From an uncultured Actinomycetes bacterium (GTDB lineage: Bacteria; Actinomycetota; Actinomycetes; Mycobacteriales; Mycobacteriaceae), in the NCBI GenBank assembly GCA_903877095.1, contig CAIRCP010000170.1, forward strand, positions 1-39,129: a DNA stretch of 39,129 bases, in the 5' to 3' direction. This document shows positions 5,447 through 13,772 of this stretch, one piece after another (the stretch's first letter is position 1; each line of letters begins with the position of its first letter). The translations under genes were made by a program, and so were the position numbers. The notes beneath the pieces are model-generated. The model made no database searches and was not told the origin of the DNA. It saw nothing but the letters and a program-made list of their open reading frames with translations.

Positions 5447-8071
5447 ATGCCCGACCCACAGAATATCAGCGACGGCGGCACCGCAGCCGTTGTCGCTGAA
5501 AGCAATCCCGCGACCCGTGCTGCTGCGGTCACCGCCGCACTGAACGCTGCACCCGATCCCGGTGACCGGGAGGGGATTCGCACCTATCTGCACGCGCTGG
5601 CCGATGCCGGTCTCAGTGTGGTGTTCCTCAACCCCGGCACCAAGCTCCCCAAGACCGACCTGCGCACACCCGCCCATCGTGCCGCTGACGATCTGGCGTT
5701 GCAGAAGGAGGCGCGCGAGGCCGGTCTGATCGGCTGGGAGATTCGCAGGGCCAGTAGGGGCGGCGTGTACCTGGCGACCGCCGACCACGCTCGACTGGAC
5801 GACTACCTCGATGAATATGCCAAGCGGTTCGGCGAGGGGAAGGTCGTCAACATCGGTGTGGTGCTTGGCCCCTCGGGTCTCATCATGGTGGACACCGATA
5901 CGCCCGAACAGGAAGCGGCGATACGGAAGTTGACCGGCAGCGCACCCGTTGTCCTCACTCCCGGCACCAAGCTCCCCGATGGCGACGGGTGGGCGCATCA
6001 CGGCGGCGGTCATCGCTACTACACCGTGCCGGTCGATATGTGGTTACCCGAGAAGGGCGAGCAGAAGCTCGACGGCGGCGGCGTGGCCTACTGGGGTCAC
6101 ACGAAGCAAGCGGTGTTGCCGCCGAGCGTGCGGCCCGAGGGTGCCTACGTCGTAGTTCCCGAGGGCCGGGTCGAGCCTGCGCCCGACTGGCTGCTCGACG
6201 CGATCCTCAAGTCGAAGCGGAACATCAAGCGGAACAGCGGAACTGGCGGGTCTCAGGGTGGCGGTGCGCCGTATGTCTGCGACCCCGACGACCCGATCAC
6301 CGCATGGGGCGAAACGATCACCTGGCGCGAGATTCTGGCCGACGCACCCGGTTGGATACCGACCGGCAAGGCTGACGGGTGCGGCTGCGAGATATGGACC
6401 GCTCCCGGTCTCCATGCCAGCCCTAAGTCGGCGACCGCCCACGAGCACGGCTGCCGCCTCACCGACTCGACCGATCCGGTGCTGCACCTATGGACGGACC
6501 ACGACTGCGAGCCGTTCGACGGCTACACCAACATGACCCGGCTACGGGCCGTGGCTCTAATCCACCACGGCGGCGATATCGCCGAGACCATGAGCCGACT
6601 CGGCATCGCCAACCCTGACCACATCACATCCGTTAAGGAGCTCACCATGACCGCGCCCACAGCCCTCAACGGGGCGACCTACGGCGACAGCACCACCGAG
6701 GCCACCGAGGCCGATCGCCGGGATGAGGTCGGGGATGCCAAGGCCGCAGCAGCGGCGGTGATGCGCGAGAACATCGGCCTGTTCGATGAGTCGGCGATCC
6801 TGACCGGGCTGGCGGCGTTCGCCACCGCTCGCAAGGTGGGTCGCTGGTCCCTGCTCGGCGGTGTTCTGCTGCGTACCGCGTGCGCCCTGCCCTTCAACGT
6901 GGTGCTGCCGCCGATCATCGGCTCCGAGGCATCGCTGAACCTGCTGCTGGGTTTCGTCGGCACCTCGTCTGGTGGCAAGGGAATCTCCGACAACGCCGCC
7001 GCGGATGCGGTCATCATCAAGTTCGGGAACTACACCGCCGACAAGCTGGCGATGAAGCCGCTCGGGAGCGGTGAGGGGATCAACCGGGAGTTCGCCCACG
7101 CGGTCTCGGTGCCGGGTCAGCGTCGCTCGATCACCGAGTTCCACGCACGCTCGGCCCTGGTCAGCGTGCGCGACATCACCACGCTTGCCGCCCTTGCCAA
7201 GCGCAACGGGTCCACCGTCGTCGGCGAGCTCCTCAAGTGCTACATGGGTGAGGAGCTGGGCTTCACCAACGCGGGGCGGGAGACCAACGTGGTGCTGCCC
7301 CGGCACAGCTACCGGCTGGGGCTGAGCATGGGTGTGCAGCCCGATCGCGCGGCGATGCTGCTTGATGCCGAGGCTCGCGGTAACGGGCTCACCTCGCGGA
7401 TTCTGGCACTACCGGGCACCGACCTCAGTGTGCGCAGCGGAACTCCCGAGTCCGGTGTCCCGGTCACCCTCGCACTGCCCGAGGAGCTGTGGGTCGATCC
7501 GATGACCGTTGACGACCCGCCGCTGACCCCGCTGGCTGTGTCCAGCGAGGTCGCGGCGGTGCTCATCGGTGCCCACAACATGAAGAACCTCGACGTGTTC
7601 GGGGAGTCCGACGATCCGCTGTCGGGTCATCGCGGCCTCGGGCAGCTCAAGCTCGCCGCCCTGCTCGCGGTCATGCACGGTGAGACCACAGCCGGTGGCA
7701 TCTACTGGCAGTGGGCCGAGAAGCTGTCGGCCATCTCCGAGGCGATGATGGCCGCTGCCGATGCCGCCTCACGTCAGGCCGAGGCCGACGCGGCACACGA
7801 GATGGGACGCCGGGACGGGCATCGCCGCGTGGCTGCCGACGACACCCAGCAGACGGCGATGCGGGAACGGGTCCGTGAGCGCATCGTGGGCGTCCTACGG
7901 CAGCAGGACGACTGGATGCCCCACAGCAAGCTCTACGTCGCCCTGTCGAAGCCGCAGCGGGACTACCTCAACGACACGGTGGGCGTGCTCGTCCAGGCCG
8001 GTCTCATCAAGGCCGAGGACTACACCTACAACAACAACAGCGCGGTGCGTTACCGGATCGCCGCCGGGTGA
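5447..8071 (+). CDS. Bifunctional primase-polymerase with C-terminal helicase-like ATPase (replication initiator)
   Basis: An 874-residue replication protein. About residues 40-250 form an archaeo-eukaryotic-type primase-polymerase domain. Visible are the GLIMVDTDTPE metal-binding motif (Asp149, Asp151), HHGGGHRYY (about 185-191) and VLPPSVR (223-229). A linker (about 255-440) contains several Cys/His residues (DGCGCEIW, HEHGCRL) that may bind zinc. About residues 440-760 look like a DUF3987/RepA-type ATPase with the P-loop GTSSGGKG at 505-512. The C-terminus (about 810-874) resembles a winged helix. Such proteins initiate replication of plasmids, integrative elements and satellites. GAAAGG lies 7 bases before the ATG. 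The adjoining repeat-rich gap is the natural candidate for its origin. Confidence 0.88.
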   Translation: MPDPQNISDGGTAAVVAESNPATRAAAVTAALNAAPDPGDREGIRTYLHALADAGLSVVFLNPGTKLPKTDLRTPAHRAADDLALQKEAREAGLIGWEIRRASRGGVYLATADHARLDDYLDEYAKRFGEGKVVNIGVVLGPSGLIMVDTDTPEQEAAIRKLTGSAPVVLTPGTKLPDGDGWAHHGGGHRYYTVPVDMWLPEKGEQKLDGGGVAYWGHTKQAVLPPSVRPEGAYVVVPEGRVEPAPDWLLDAILKSKRNIKRNSGTGGSQGGGAPYVCDPDDPITAWGETITWREILADAPGWIPTGKADGCGCEIWTAPGLHASPKSATAHEHGCRLTDSTDPVLHLWTDHDCEPFDGYTNMTRLRAVALIHHGGDIAETMSRLGIANPDHITSVKELTMTAPTALNGATYGDSTTEATEADRRDEVGDAKAAAAAVMRENIGLFDESAILTGLAAFATARKVGRWSLLGGVLLRTACALPFNVVLPPIIGSEASLNLLLGFVGTSSGGKGISDNAAADAVIIKFGNYTADKLAMKPLGSGEGINREFAHAVSVPGQRRSITEFHARSALVSVRDITTLAALAKRNGSTVVGELLKCYMGEELGFTNAGRETNVVLPRHSYRLGLSMGVQPDRAAMLLDAEARGNGLTSRILALPGTDLSVRSGTPESGVPVTLALPEELWVDPMTVDDPPLTPLAVSSEVAAVLIGAHNMKNLDVFGESDDPLSGHRGLGQLKLAALLAVMHGETTAGGIYWQWAEKLSAISEAMMAAADAASRQAEADAAHEMGRRDGHRRVAADDTQQTAMRERVRERIVGVLRQQDDWMPHSKLYVALSKPQRDYLNDTVGVLVQAGLIKAEDYTYNNNSAVRYRIAAG

Positions 8072-8121
8072 ACCCGGTTGGGGATACGGCACTTTGACGA
8101 CCAGCACCCAGCCGCGCGGCT

Positions 8122-8430
8122 GCCACCCCTGGCAGTCATCCCTGACAGTTACGGGTGAAGTGCCAGTGATGTTGTCCCTGGTAGAACGATGCCTGGCAGC
8201 CCTGGCAGCCCTGGCAGTCCGCCTCGTTCTAGCTCTCCCACAGCCGCCTTCCCCCTGCACATGAAAAGCGACATATGTATGTATCTATGTCAATGAACAT
8301 GAATCGCTTTACAGGTATACGAGAGGGTTGGCGGGGAGAACCAGGGGGACTGCCAGGTATGCCAGGTATGCCAGGGATCGCCTGACCTGCAACAACATCC
8401 GTGGCACAACTGCCAGCGGTGCCAGCGATG
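8122..8430. other. Candidate replication origin: opposed 9-bp iteron arrays around an AT-rich core
   Basis: The gap 8072-8637 (566 bases) has no convincing gene. The 7-mer CTGGCAG occurs at 8129, 8193, 8202 and 8211 (last three exactly 9 bases apart), with near copies at 8142 (CTGACAG) and 8178 (CTGGTAG). The complementary TGCCAG occurs at 8161, 8351, 8360 and 8369 (9-base spacing) and again at 8411 and 8420 (9 bases). Between the left and right arrays, 8262-8326 is markedly AT-rich for this genome and holds GACATA (8270-8275) and TATGTC (8286-8291) as an inverted repeat. Opposed iterons around an easily melted core, directly after a primase-helicase gene, is the arrangement of an iteron origin. 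Confidence 0.65.
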
Positions 8431-8637
8431 ACCGATGGGGTGTACGAGAGCTGGGGCTGGGGCCGATACAGCCGTTCCCCGAGGTAGGCACGGGTCGCGG
8501 GAGCTGGGCCGCGTCACCGTAGGCAGTACACGGGCTGGGGTGATCGGCACCATCGCCGGCAGAACGCTATCGCTAGTCGGTGTAATCCGTTGTGCTGCAA
8601 CACCAGCGGCTGCACCGGATTGACGTATGAATGACGT

Positions 8638-9120
8638 ATGCCGCCTGTGATGCCTACCCGCGAGAGCCGAGCCCGAGCCGAGCGTGTGTTCGTGATGCGC
8701 GCCGTGGGCTGCCAGCCGTGGTCGAAGATTCGTGACGAGCTCGGGTTCAAGTCGGTCGGTGCCGCGCAGATGGCCTACCGCCGCTTCCTCGCCCGTAACC
8801 CGGTGCCCGATGGCTCGACGGTGTTCGCCGAGATCATCGAGCGCAAGCGGGTCACCACGGGCGCGGCCATGACCGCGTTGGCGAGAGCGGGGCGCGACGG
8901 TGACCGCGCTGCGGTGGCCCAGCTCGCGGGTGTGGTCTCGCGCAGCGATGCCGAGCTCGCCAAGCTCTACGGGATCAACGCGCCCGAGGTGCTCAACGTC
9001 AACGTCGAGCACTCAGCCGCGACGATCCTCGACCGGGCCGAGGCCGACCTGCTGGCGTTGGCGCGGCAGCGGCGACCGGAGCTCCTGCCCGTCATCGACG
9101 CCGAGGTGGTGGAGCCGTGA
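8638..9120 (+). CDS. Terminase small subunit-like DNA-binding protein
   Basis: A 160-residue protein. Its N-terminal third looks like a helix-turn-helix (RAERVFVMRAVGCQPWSKIR, then GFKSVGAAQMAYRRFLAR). The C-terminal part contains SRSDAELAKLYGINAPEVLN, a phrase typical of small terminase subunits and allied proteins in actinophages. TerS recognises the packaging site and feeds DNA to TerL. The large subunit is encoded 1.7 kb downstream on the same strand, which supports the role, but similarity is modest and an early regulator remains possible. No clear Shine-Dalgarno sequence precedes ATG 8638; ATG 8650 is an alternative start. TGACGTATG is repeated just upstream (8621 and 8632). Confidence 0.6.
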   Translation: MPPVMPTRESRARAERVFVMRAVGCQPWSKIRDELGFKSVGAAQMAYRRFLARNPVPDGSTVFAEIIERKRVTTGAAMTALARAGRDGDRAAVAQLAGVVSRSDAELAKLYGINAPEVLNVNVEHSAATILDRAEADLLALARQRRPELLPVIDAEVVEP

Positions 9121-9368
9121 GCACCGAGACCGCGATCAAGGCCGCGATGGGCATTGCCCGTGAGGTCGCCGAGGGGCACCTCGCCGTCGCCGATCTGGAC
9201 GCCACCGCCGTCGCCGAGGCCGCTGCGTTGTTCGCCACCGTCGTCGGTCCCGCCGACCCGGTGTGGCCGACGCAGCTCGCCGTCGCGCGCCGGGTGCTGG
9301 CGTTGGGCGGGGTGACCGCCGACGAGCTCCGCGAGTGGCTGGCCGTCGCCGACACCACCGGGCTCTAG
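9117..9368 (+). CDS. Small acidic element protein of unknown function
   Basis: An 83-residue, alanine-rich, acidic and probably all-helical protein (LDATAVAEAAALFATVVG, VARRVLALGGVTADELREWL). Its GTG start overlaps the TGA of the TerS-like gene (GTGA), so it is likely translated by coupling and may act with that protein. I do not recognise a family. It ends before a 368-base interval that holds one small gene on the other strand and the recombinase site. Confidence 0.6.
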   Translation: MSTETAIKAAMGIAREVAEGHLAVADLDATAVAEAAALFATVVGPADPVWPTQLAVARRVLALGGVTADELREWLAVADTTGL

Positions 9369-9452
9369 GCGCGATTCCCGGCCGCTATACGCCCCGCTGA
9401 CGGGCGAACGCAGCCGGATCGGACATTGCCCTGTAGCGGGGAGCTGAGCCGC

Positions 9453-9578
9453 TTAGAGCTCGCCGAGCTCGACCAGCTCCTCGACGGCGGCGTCGTAGGC
9501 GTCAACGGTGACGGCGGGGTCGCCAGCGTCGTAGCGGTCCACGATCGCGTGGAGCTCGGGCACGGTGAGGTCGGTCAT
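9453..9578 (-). CDS. Very small acidic protein (41 aa), unknown
   Basis: A frame on the minus strand encodes 41 residues beginning MTDLTVPELHAIVDRYDAGD and ending EELVELGEL. Codon use is like the neighbours (third positions mostly G/C) and the composition is acidic and helical, as in many small phage proteins. GGGGTGAC upstream is a weak ribosome-binding site. A GATAAT hexamer about 25 bases upstream on the same strand, part of the repeat cluster, could be its -10 box. It would be transcribed away from the resolvase gene. Confidence 0.45.
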   Translation of the reverse strand: MTDLTVPELHAIVDRYDAGDPAVTVDAYDAAVEELVELGEL

Positions 9579-9604
9579 GCCGCCACTGTCACCCCGATCA
9601 CGGC

Positions 9605-9725
9605 ATTATCGAAACTTTAGATATGAGAGACCCCAAGGACGCGCAGCAGCTCAAGGGTTCGCTGCTGGTCATCATTCTCGAAAGTTCTCTATTATCGAAT
9701 CAACGCACCGACCAGTTATGAGAGA
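9605..9725. promoter_or_regulatory. Resolvase site/operator cluster (ATTATCGAA repeats)
   Basis: Three direct copies of ATT(A/C)TCGAA occur at 9605, 9674 and 9691. The first is part of a near-perfect 17-base palindrome, TATCGAAACTTTAGATA (9607-9623). TATGAGAGA occurs twice, at 9622 and 9717; the second supplies the Shine-Dalgarno GAGAGG of the recombinase gene. A cluster of about 120 bases with several half-palindromic sites just upstream of a resolvase gene is the usual place and size of a res site, which also serves as operator. Promoters for both divergent genes would lie inside it. Confidence 0.55.
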
Positions 9726-9736
9726 GGCTTGACCGC

Positions 9737-10333
9737 ATGACAACCACCACCGAACCCGCGACCGGTGTGCTGCTCGGCTATGCCCGAGTGAGCACCGGCA
9801 ACCAGTCCCTCGACGCGCAGACCGACGCGCTCGCCGCCGCTGGCGTGGACCCCGAGCGCATGTACTCCGACGTGCTGACCGGAACGTCCACCCGCGAACA
9901 GCGCGAGGGGCTGAGCGGCCTGCTCGCCTATGCCCGACCCGGCGACACGATCGTCGTGGTGGGCATCGACCGGCTGGGCCGCAACGCCGCCGAGGTGATG
10001 ACCACCATCCGAGACCTCGGCGAGCGCGGGATCGTGCTGCGGTCGTTGCGCGAGGGCATCGACACCTCCAACGCCACCGGGCGCATGGTGGCCGGGGTGC
10101 TGGCATCGCTGGCCGAGCTGGAGCTGGGGCGTGAGCGGCGCAGCGCGTCGAGGGCATCCCGTCGTGCGCGTGGGCTGCCGACCGGGCGACCCCGCAAGCT
10201 GACCGCCGAGCAGATCGCGCTCGCCCACCGGATGAGGGCCAGCGGTGAGCCGGTGCCCACCATTGCCCGCACGCTCAACGTCGCGGTCGCCACGATGTAC
10301 CGCACGCTCTCTGACACGGACGCGGCCAAGTGA
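9737..10333 (+). CDS. Small serine recombinase (resolvase/invertase family)
   Basis: A 198-residue recombinase. The catalytic domain has the nucleophile in LGYARVST (Ser19), GIDRLGRN and the long E-helix region (MVAGVLASLAELELGRERRS). The C-terminal 50 residues form a Hin-type helix-turn-helix (LTAEQIALAHRMRASGEPVP, IARTLNVAVATMYRTL). This is the full length expected for a resolvase or DNA invertase and is distinct from the large integrase at the left end. In the element it could resolve multimers of the replicating circle or act as a regulator. GAGAGG lies 9 bases before the ATG. The repeat cluster immediately upstream is its likely target. No invertible segment was found. Confidence 0.9.
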   Translation: MTTTTEPATGVLLGYARVSTGNQSLDAQTDALAAAGVDPERMYSDVLTGTSTREQREGLSGLLAYARPGDTIVVVGIDRLGRNAAEVMTTIRDLGERGIVLRSLREGIDTSNATGRMVAGVLASLAELELGRERRSASRASRRARGLPTGRPRKLTAEQIALAHRMRASGEPVPTIARTLNVAVATMYRTLSDTDAAK

Positions 10334-10476
10334 TCCCGGCGAAGTTGGTCGAGGAGCTGGCGACGGCCCTCGCGCGGTGGGACGGTCGTGGACCGACCGA
10401 GGATGACACCCTGGAGGCTGGCAAGGCTCTCGCCCACGCGGCGATGGCGGTGCTGGTGTGGGACGGGCAACAGTGA
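10330..10476 (+). CDS. Small helical protein (48 aa), unknown
   Basis: The GTG start overlaps the TGA of the recombinase gene (GTGA). The product begins MIPAKLVEELATALARWDGR and ends AMAVLVWDGQQ; it is probably a short helical protein. Its stop codon in turn lies in a GTGA next to the following gene. Coupled position and codon use support a real gene; no family is recognised. Confidence 0.5.
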   Translation: MIPAKLVEELATALARWDGRGPTEDDTLEAGKALAHAAMAVLVWDGQQ

Positions 10477-10487
10477 GAGGCGCGAAC

Positions 10488-10781
10488 GTGAACGGCATCG
10501 AAGGCATCGACTGGACTGGCGGCAGCGTCCGCTCCGACACCGCAGGCGATCCCGAGGCCCGGCTGCTCGCCGTGGGCTTCATCGGTGACGTTCCCGTCGT
10601 CACCGCCGAGGCGTTCCGACGCTATGTGGAGAACTGGATGATGGGGCCGGGCACCGTCACCGAAGGTGACGGCGCGTTGATCCACGACTCATACACCGAG
10701 CGGTTCGTGTTCTCCGCCGTAGGCATGACCGGAGGCGTGCCTGTGTACGCGATCGAGGGCTACGGCCACTTCAAGCGTTAG
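10488..10781 (+). CDS. Element protein of unknown function (97 aa)
   Basis: A compact, soluble-looking 97-residue protein (GIEGIDWTGGSVRSDTAGDP, VGFIGDVPVVTAEAFRRYVE, and a C-terminus VPVYAIEGYGHFKR). GTG 10488 is preferred because GAGAGG lies 7 bases upstream. GTG 10473, which overlaps the previous stop as GTGA, would add five residues. The family is not recognised. It is the last gene before TerL, separated by 43 bases. Confidence 0.55.
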   Translation: MNGIEGIDWTGGSVRSDTAGDPEARLLAVGFIGDVPVVTAEAFRRYVENWMMGPGTVTEGDGALIHDSYTERFVFSAVGMTGGVPVYAIEGYGHFKR

Positions 10782-10824
10782 GTGAATAACGGTCGAGCGC
10801 ACCCCGTCCTGCCACGCTGAGCCG

Positions 10825-12384
10825 GTGACCGACGACCCGATCAGAACCCTCGCCGCCGTGAGGTCCGTTGCAGCCCGACGAGCCGAGCACCGACCCACGA
10901 CGCCGGCAGAGCTCGCCGCTCGGCTGATCCCGAACTACGTCGTCACGCCGACGCTGCGGCTGCTGAGCGACGTGCTCGCCGACGCGATCACCGGACCCGA
11001 GCGGCGCATCATCATCAGCACGCCACCGAGAACGGGCAAGAGCGTGCTGGTGTCACAGATCGGCCCGGTGTTCGCGCTCATGCGCAACCCCGACGCGCAG
11101 ATCGTGGTCAAGTCCTACGGCGACGTGCTCGCCGAGGAGCACAGCCGAGAGTCGCGCCGCTTCATCAACGAGAACCACGAGCTGCTGGGGATCGAGCTCG
11201 CCGAGGACAAGAGCTCGGTCGGTCGCTGGCGTGTCAAAGGGCGGCGCGGTGGCATGTTGGCCGGTGGCATCTTGAGCGGCACAACAGGTTTCGGTGCCGA
11301 TCTGCTGCTGGTCGATGACCCGGTGAAGGGCGACTCCGATGCCGATAGTGCCGCTCACCGCCGCCGCCTGCTCGCCGAGTTCCGGTCCTCGCTGCTCTCG
11401 CGGCTCCACCCCGGCGCGAGCTGTGTGATCGTGATGACCCGCTGGCACGAGGACGATCTGGCCGGGGAGCTCCTGGCCGAGCCGGGTAGCCGGTGGCACC
11501 ACATCAACATCCCAGCGGTGTCCGAGGCTGGTATCCCTGACGCGCTGCACCGAACTCCCGGCGTGGCGATGGTGTCGGCACTCGGTCGCACCGCTGAGCA
11601 GTTCGCCGACATCAAACGCGCGGTGGGTCAACGCACCTGGACCTCGCTCTACCTCGGTGCGCCGAGCTCCCCCGAGGGTGGGCTCGTCAAGCGCGAGTGG
11701 CTCGACACCTGGCGGCTACCGGCAGCCCCGCCGTCACCGACCGCCATCGTCGTCGGTGTGGACCCATCCGACTCCGGTAGCGGTGACTCGTGCGGTCTGG
11801 TGGCCGCGTCCCGGTCCCGCGATGGGGTCATCGCCGTCATTGCCGACGAATCGCGCCCGATGACCAGCGACCAGTGGGCCAGTGCCGCTGTGCAATTGGC
11901 GTTGAGCACCGGGGCGTCCGAGATCGCCATTGAAGGCTTCGCCGCGCGTGAGACCTACGTCCGTGTTGTGCGCGAGGCGCTGGCGCGGGTGGACGCTCCG
12001 CACCCGATCAAGGTGACCTCCTGGCCTCCGAAAGGTTCAGGCCGGGGCGGCGGCGACTCGATGGCCCGGTCGGCGGCGCTGTTGCAAGGTCTTGAGGTCG
12101 GCACGGTTCGGCTGGCCGGTCACTTCCCCCGACTGGAAGAACGCGCGGTGCTGTGGCAAGCCGGTCAACATCAGCCCGACGAGCTCTCGGCGTTGGTGGT
12201 CGCACATGACGTGCTCGTCCACAGCGCAGGTCAGCAGTGGTCTATCGCGCCCCCGGTCGGTGTGACCGCTTCCAGCGATCCGCGCATCACGTCGATGAGC
12301 TCCTACCTCGCGCGGCGTACCGATGGGCGGCGCAGCGGCTACGACCCGCTCGCCAACTACGCCCCGGTGCGCCGGTCCCGCTGA
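10825..12384 (+). CDS. terL: Phage terminase large subunit (ATPase-nuclease)
   Basis: A 519-residue packaging motor. ATPase domain: Walker A TPPRTGKS at 66-73, Walker B LLLVDD at 160-165 and the coupling motif MTRWHEDD at 204-211. RNase H-fold nuclease domain: GVDPSDSGSGD (Asp313), AIEGFA (Glu370) and the C-terminal acidic site PDELSALVVAHD (about 451-462). All key residues of both domains are present, so the protein looks active: it would translocate DNA into a prohead and cut it at the end of packaging. It is notable that no portal, protease or capsid gene follows. The GTG start gives a usual terminase length. A TerS-like gene lies upstream on the same strand, separated by the recombinase module. 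Confidence 0.93.
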   Translation: MTDDPIRTLAAVRSVAARRAEHRPTTPAELAARLIPNYVVTPTLRLLSDVLADAITGPERRIIISTPPRTGKSVLVSQIGPVFALMRNPDAQIVVKSYGDVLAEEHSRESRRFINENHELLGIELAEDKSSVGRWRVKGRRGGMLAGGILSGTTGFGADLLLVDDPVKGDSDADSAAHRRRLLAEFRSSLLSRLHPGASCVIVMTRWHEDDLAGELLAEPGSRWHHINIPAVSEAGIPDALHRTPGVAMVSALGRTAEQFADIKRAVGQRTWTSLYLGAPSSPEGGLVKREWLDTWRLPAAPPSPTAIVVGVDPSDSGSGDSCGLVAASRSRDGVIAVIADESRPMTSDQWASAAVQLALSTGASEIAIEGFAARETYVRVVREALARVDAPHPIKVTSWPPKGSGRGGGDSMARSAALLQGLEVGTVRLAGHFPRLEERAVLWQAGQHQPDELSALVVAHDVLVHSAGQQWSIAPPVGVTASSDPRITSMSSYLARRTDGRRSGYDPLANYAPVRRSR

Positions 12385-12517
12385 ATCCCGTTGCGGCTCA
12401 ACACCGAGCTCGTAGGTCTTGAGCCGGCGATCAGCGTCGCAACGTCGTCTGCACGGTCGTCTGCTGGGGTGGTTCCAGTGCGGCCACCACCAGGCCGTCC
12501 GACCGAAAGAGCCGCCC

Positions 12518-12865
12518 ATGAGCACCACCACCACACCCGACCGAGCGTGCATCACCGCGCCTTCGGCCTACATGCAGAGCAAGGAGCGCCAGCGCCGTGA
12601 GGCATGGCGCGGGCTGGGTGTCGATCCCGACACCGGCGAGCGGCTTCCTCGACCTGCCCCGTTGGAAGCCGCGACCCGGCTGGGCGAGTTGGTCGCCGAC
12701 GACACCGAGTTCCTCGGCCACCGCGACCGGGTGAAGCTGCTGGCCGCGCTGACCTCGTTGGCTCAGGCCGAGTCGGAAAGCCGGTCGGCGGCGGCGTTGG
12801 AATCCATTGCCGAGTCGCTGTCCCGCCTGGCAGCTGCACGCACGCTTGGGATGGTGAGCCAATGA
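12518..12865 (+). CDS. Element protein of unknown function (115 aa)
   Basis: A 115-residue protein with a Thr-rich N-terminus, a basic patch (MQSKERQRREAWRGLGVD) and a helical C-terminal half rich in Ala, Glu and Ser (RVKLLAALTSLAQAESESRS, ALESIAESLSRLAAARTLG) that may form a coiled coil. ATG 12518 is chosen because GAAAGAG lies upstream; the frame extends further but looks non-coding. It follows TerL after 133 bases and overlaps the next gene by ATGA. In a tailed phage the portal gene would stand here; nothing in this protein resembles a portal. Confidence 0.55.
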   Translation: MSTTTTPDRACITAPSAYMQSKERQRREAWRGLGVDPDTGERLPRPAPLEAATRLGELVADDTEFLGHRDRVKLLAALTSLAQAESESRSAAALESIAESLSRLAAARTLGMVSQ

Positions 12866-13110
12866 GCACATCAACCACCGACGAGACCGATCCGCAAAGC
12901 CGAACGGCTGGATCGTGGAGCGCCAGATATGCGGCGTTGAAATCGCGCGGCGTGGAGGACACCGACCCGCGTGCCATCGAATGTATTGCGGCACTGTCGT
13001 TCCACCGGCTCAAGCGGGCGCTGGACGCCGAGGTTGCCGCCGGGCATGTCGCGCAGACGTACGCGGATACGGTGACCGCTGGGCTACGCCAGCAGGCGGT
13101 GTCTCAGTGA
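12862..13110 (+). CDS. Element protein of unknown function (82 aa)
   Basis: The ATG overlaps the previous stop (ATGA). The product has a polar N-terminus and a helical body (SWSARYAALKSRGVEDTDPR, IAALSFHRLKRALDAEVAAG, YADTVTAGLRQQ). No family is recognised. It is translationally coupled on both sides, being followed by a GTGA overlap with the 221-residue gene. Confidence 0.55.
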   Translation: MSTSTTDETDPQSRTAGSWSARYAALKSRGVEDTDPRAIECIAALSFHRLKRALDAEVAAGHVAQTYADTVTAGLRQQAVSQ

Positions 13111-13772
13111 TCCCTCGCCGCCGTACCGCGCCCATCACCGCCGTCGTCGCGTTCGACCAAGACGAGCAACGGCACCGCCGTCGGTCCCGTCTGCCCGTCG
13201 CCTATGACGGGCGCTTCTCGCTGGCCGACGAAGTGGCTGCGATTACCGGCCCGCTGGCCCGCCGGGTCGCCGACCGGCCGCAGCCGCTGGCGTTCCGGCA
13301 TTACGTCGGCGAGCTCGCCGACGCCGTCCACGAAGCCGCCTCCACCGCTGTCGTGTGGGCAGCCGAGGAAAGCGCCCGCAAGGTCACTCAGCATCTGGCC
13401 GGTGATCCCGGCAAGCGGTCCTACGCCATCCGCAAGATCGTGGACCTGGCTCAGCGGCCGACGCTGCCGGAGCTCACCGATAACGCGCTCAACACCGGGC
13501 GATGGTCGGCGGCTCTGGTGTCGATGGTGGAGCCGACCAGCGCCCAGCTCTCCGACCTCCTGGGCCGGGCGTTCCCGCCCAAGGATGACCGGCTGCGTGG
13601 ACAGGTCAGCCGCTCGGAGCGGGTCGAGGAGCTTCTGCGCGAGACCGTTGACCGGGCCGCGCTGAGCTTGGGCCGACGCCTTGACTGGGCCGAGTCCCAA
13701 CCGACGCCCCGCCAGTCCTCACCGGCTGACGCCATCGCGGAGCTGGCCGAGCTTGGGGTGGTGCTCCCATGA
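13107..13772 (+). CDS. Helical element protein of unknown function (221 aa)
   Basis: The GTG start overlaps the previous stop as GTGA. The protein begins with a basic stretch (MIPRRRTAPITAVVAFDQDE, HRRRSRLP). The rest is alpha-helical and charged (LADEVAAITGPLARRVADRP, SERVEELLRETVDRAALSLG). There is no signal peptide, membrane segment or motif I know. The basic N-terminus would suit nucleic-acid or capsid contact, but that is only a suggestion. It is the largest unidentified gene of the element and the best candidate for a capsid-redirecting or interference protein if this is a satellite. It overlaps the next gene by ATGA. Confidence 0.55.
   Translation: MIPRRRTAPITAVVAFDQDEQRHRRRSRLPVAYDGRFSLADEVAAITGPLARRVADRPQPLAFRHYVGELADAVHEAASTAVVWAAEESARKVTQHLAGDPGKRSYAIRKIVDLAQRPTLPELTDNALNTGRWSAALVSMVEPTSAQLSDLLGRAFPPKDDRLRGQVSRSERVEELLRETVDRAALSLGRRLDWAESQPTPRQSSPADAIAELAELGVVLP

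Noticed and set aside
8129..8430. CRISPR-like regularly spaced repeats
   Set aside because: The units are only 6-9 bases, point in opposite directions and have no unique 30-base spacers; no cas genes are present. An iteron origin explains them better.
9426..9620. A 64-codon plus-strand frame
   Set aside because: It mirrors the 41-codon minus-strand gene and has a Gly/Val-rich shadow composition without a ribosome-binding site.
9623..9721. A 32-codon frame (MRDPKDAQQLKGSLLVIILE) overlapping the repeat cluster
   Set aside because: No ribosome-binding site; it is made of the repeats themselves and its stop overlaps the next gene's Shine-Dalgarno. A leader peptide is conceivable but unsupported.
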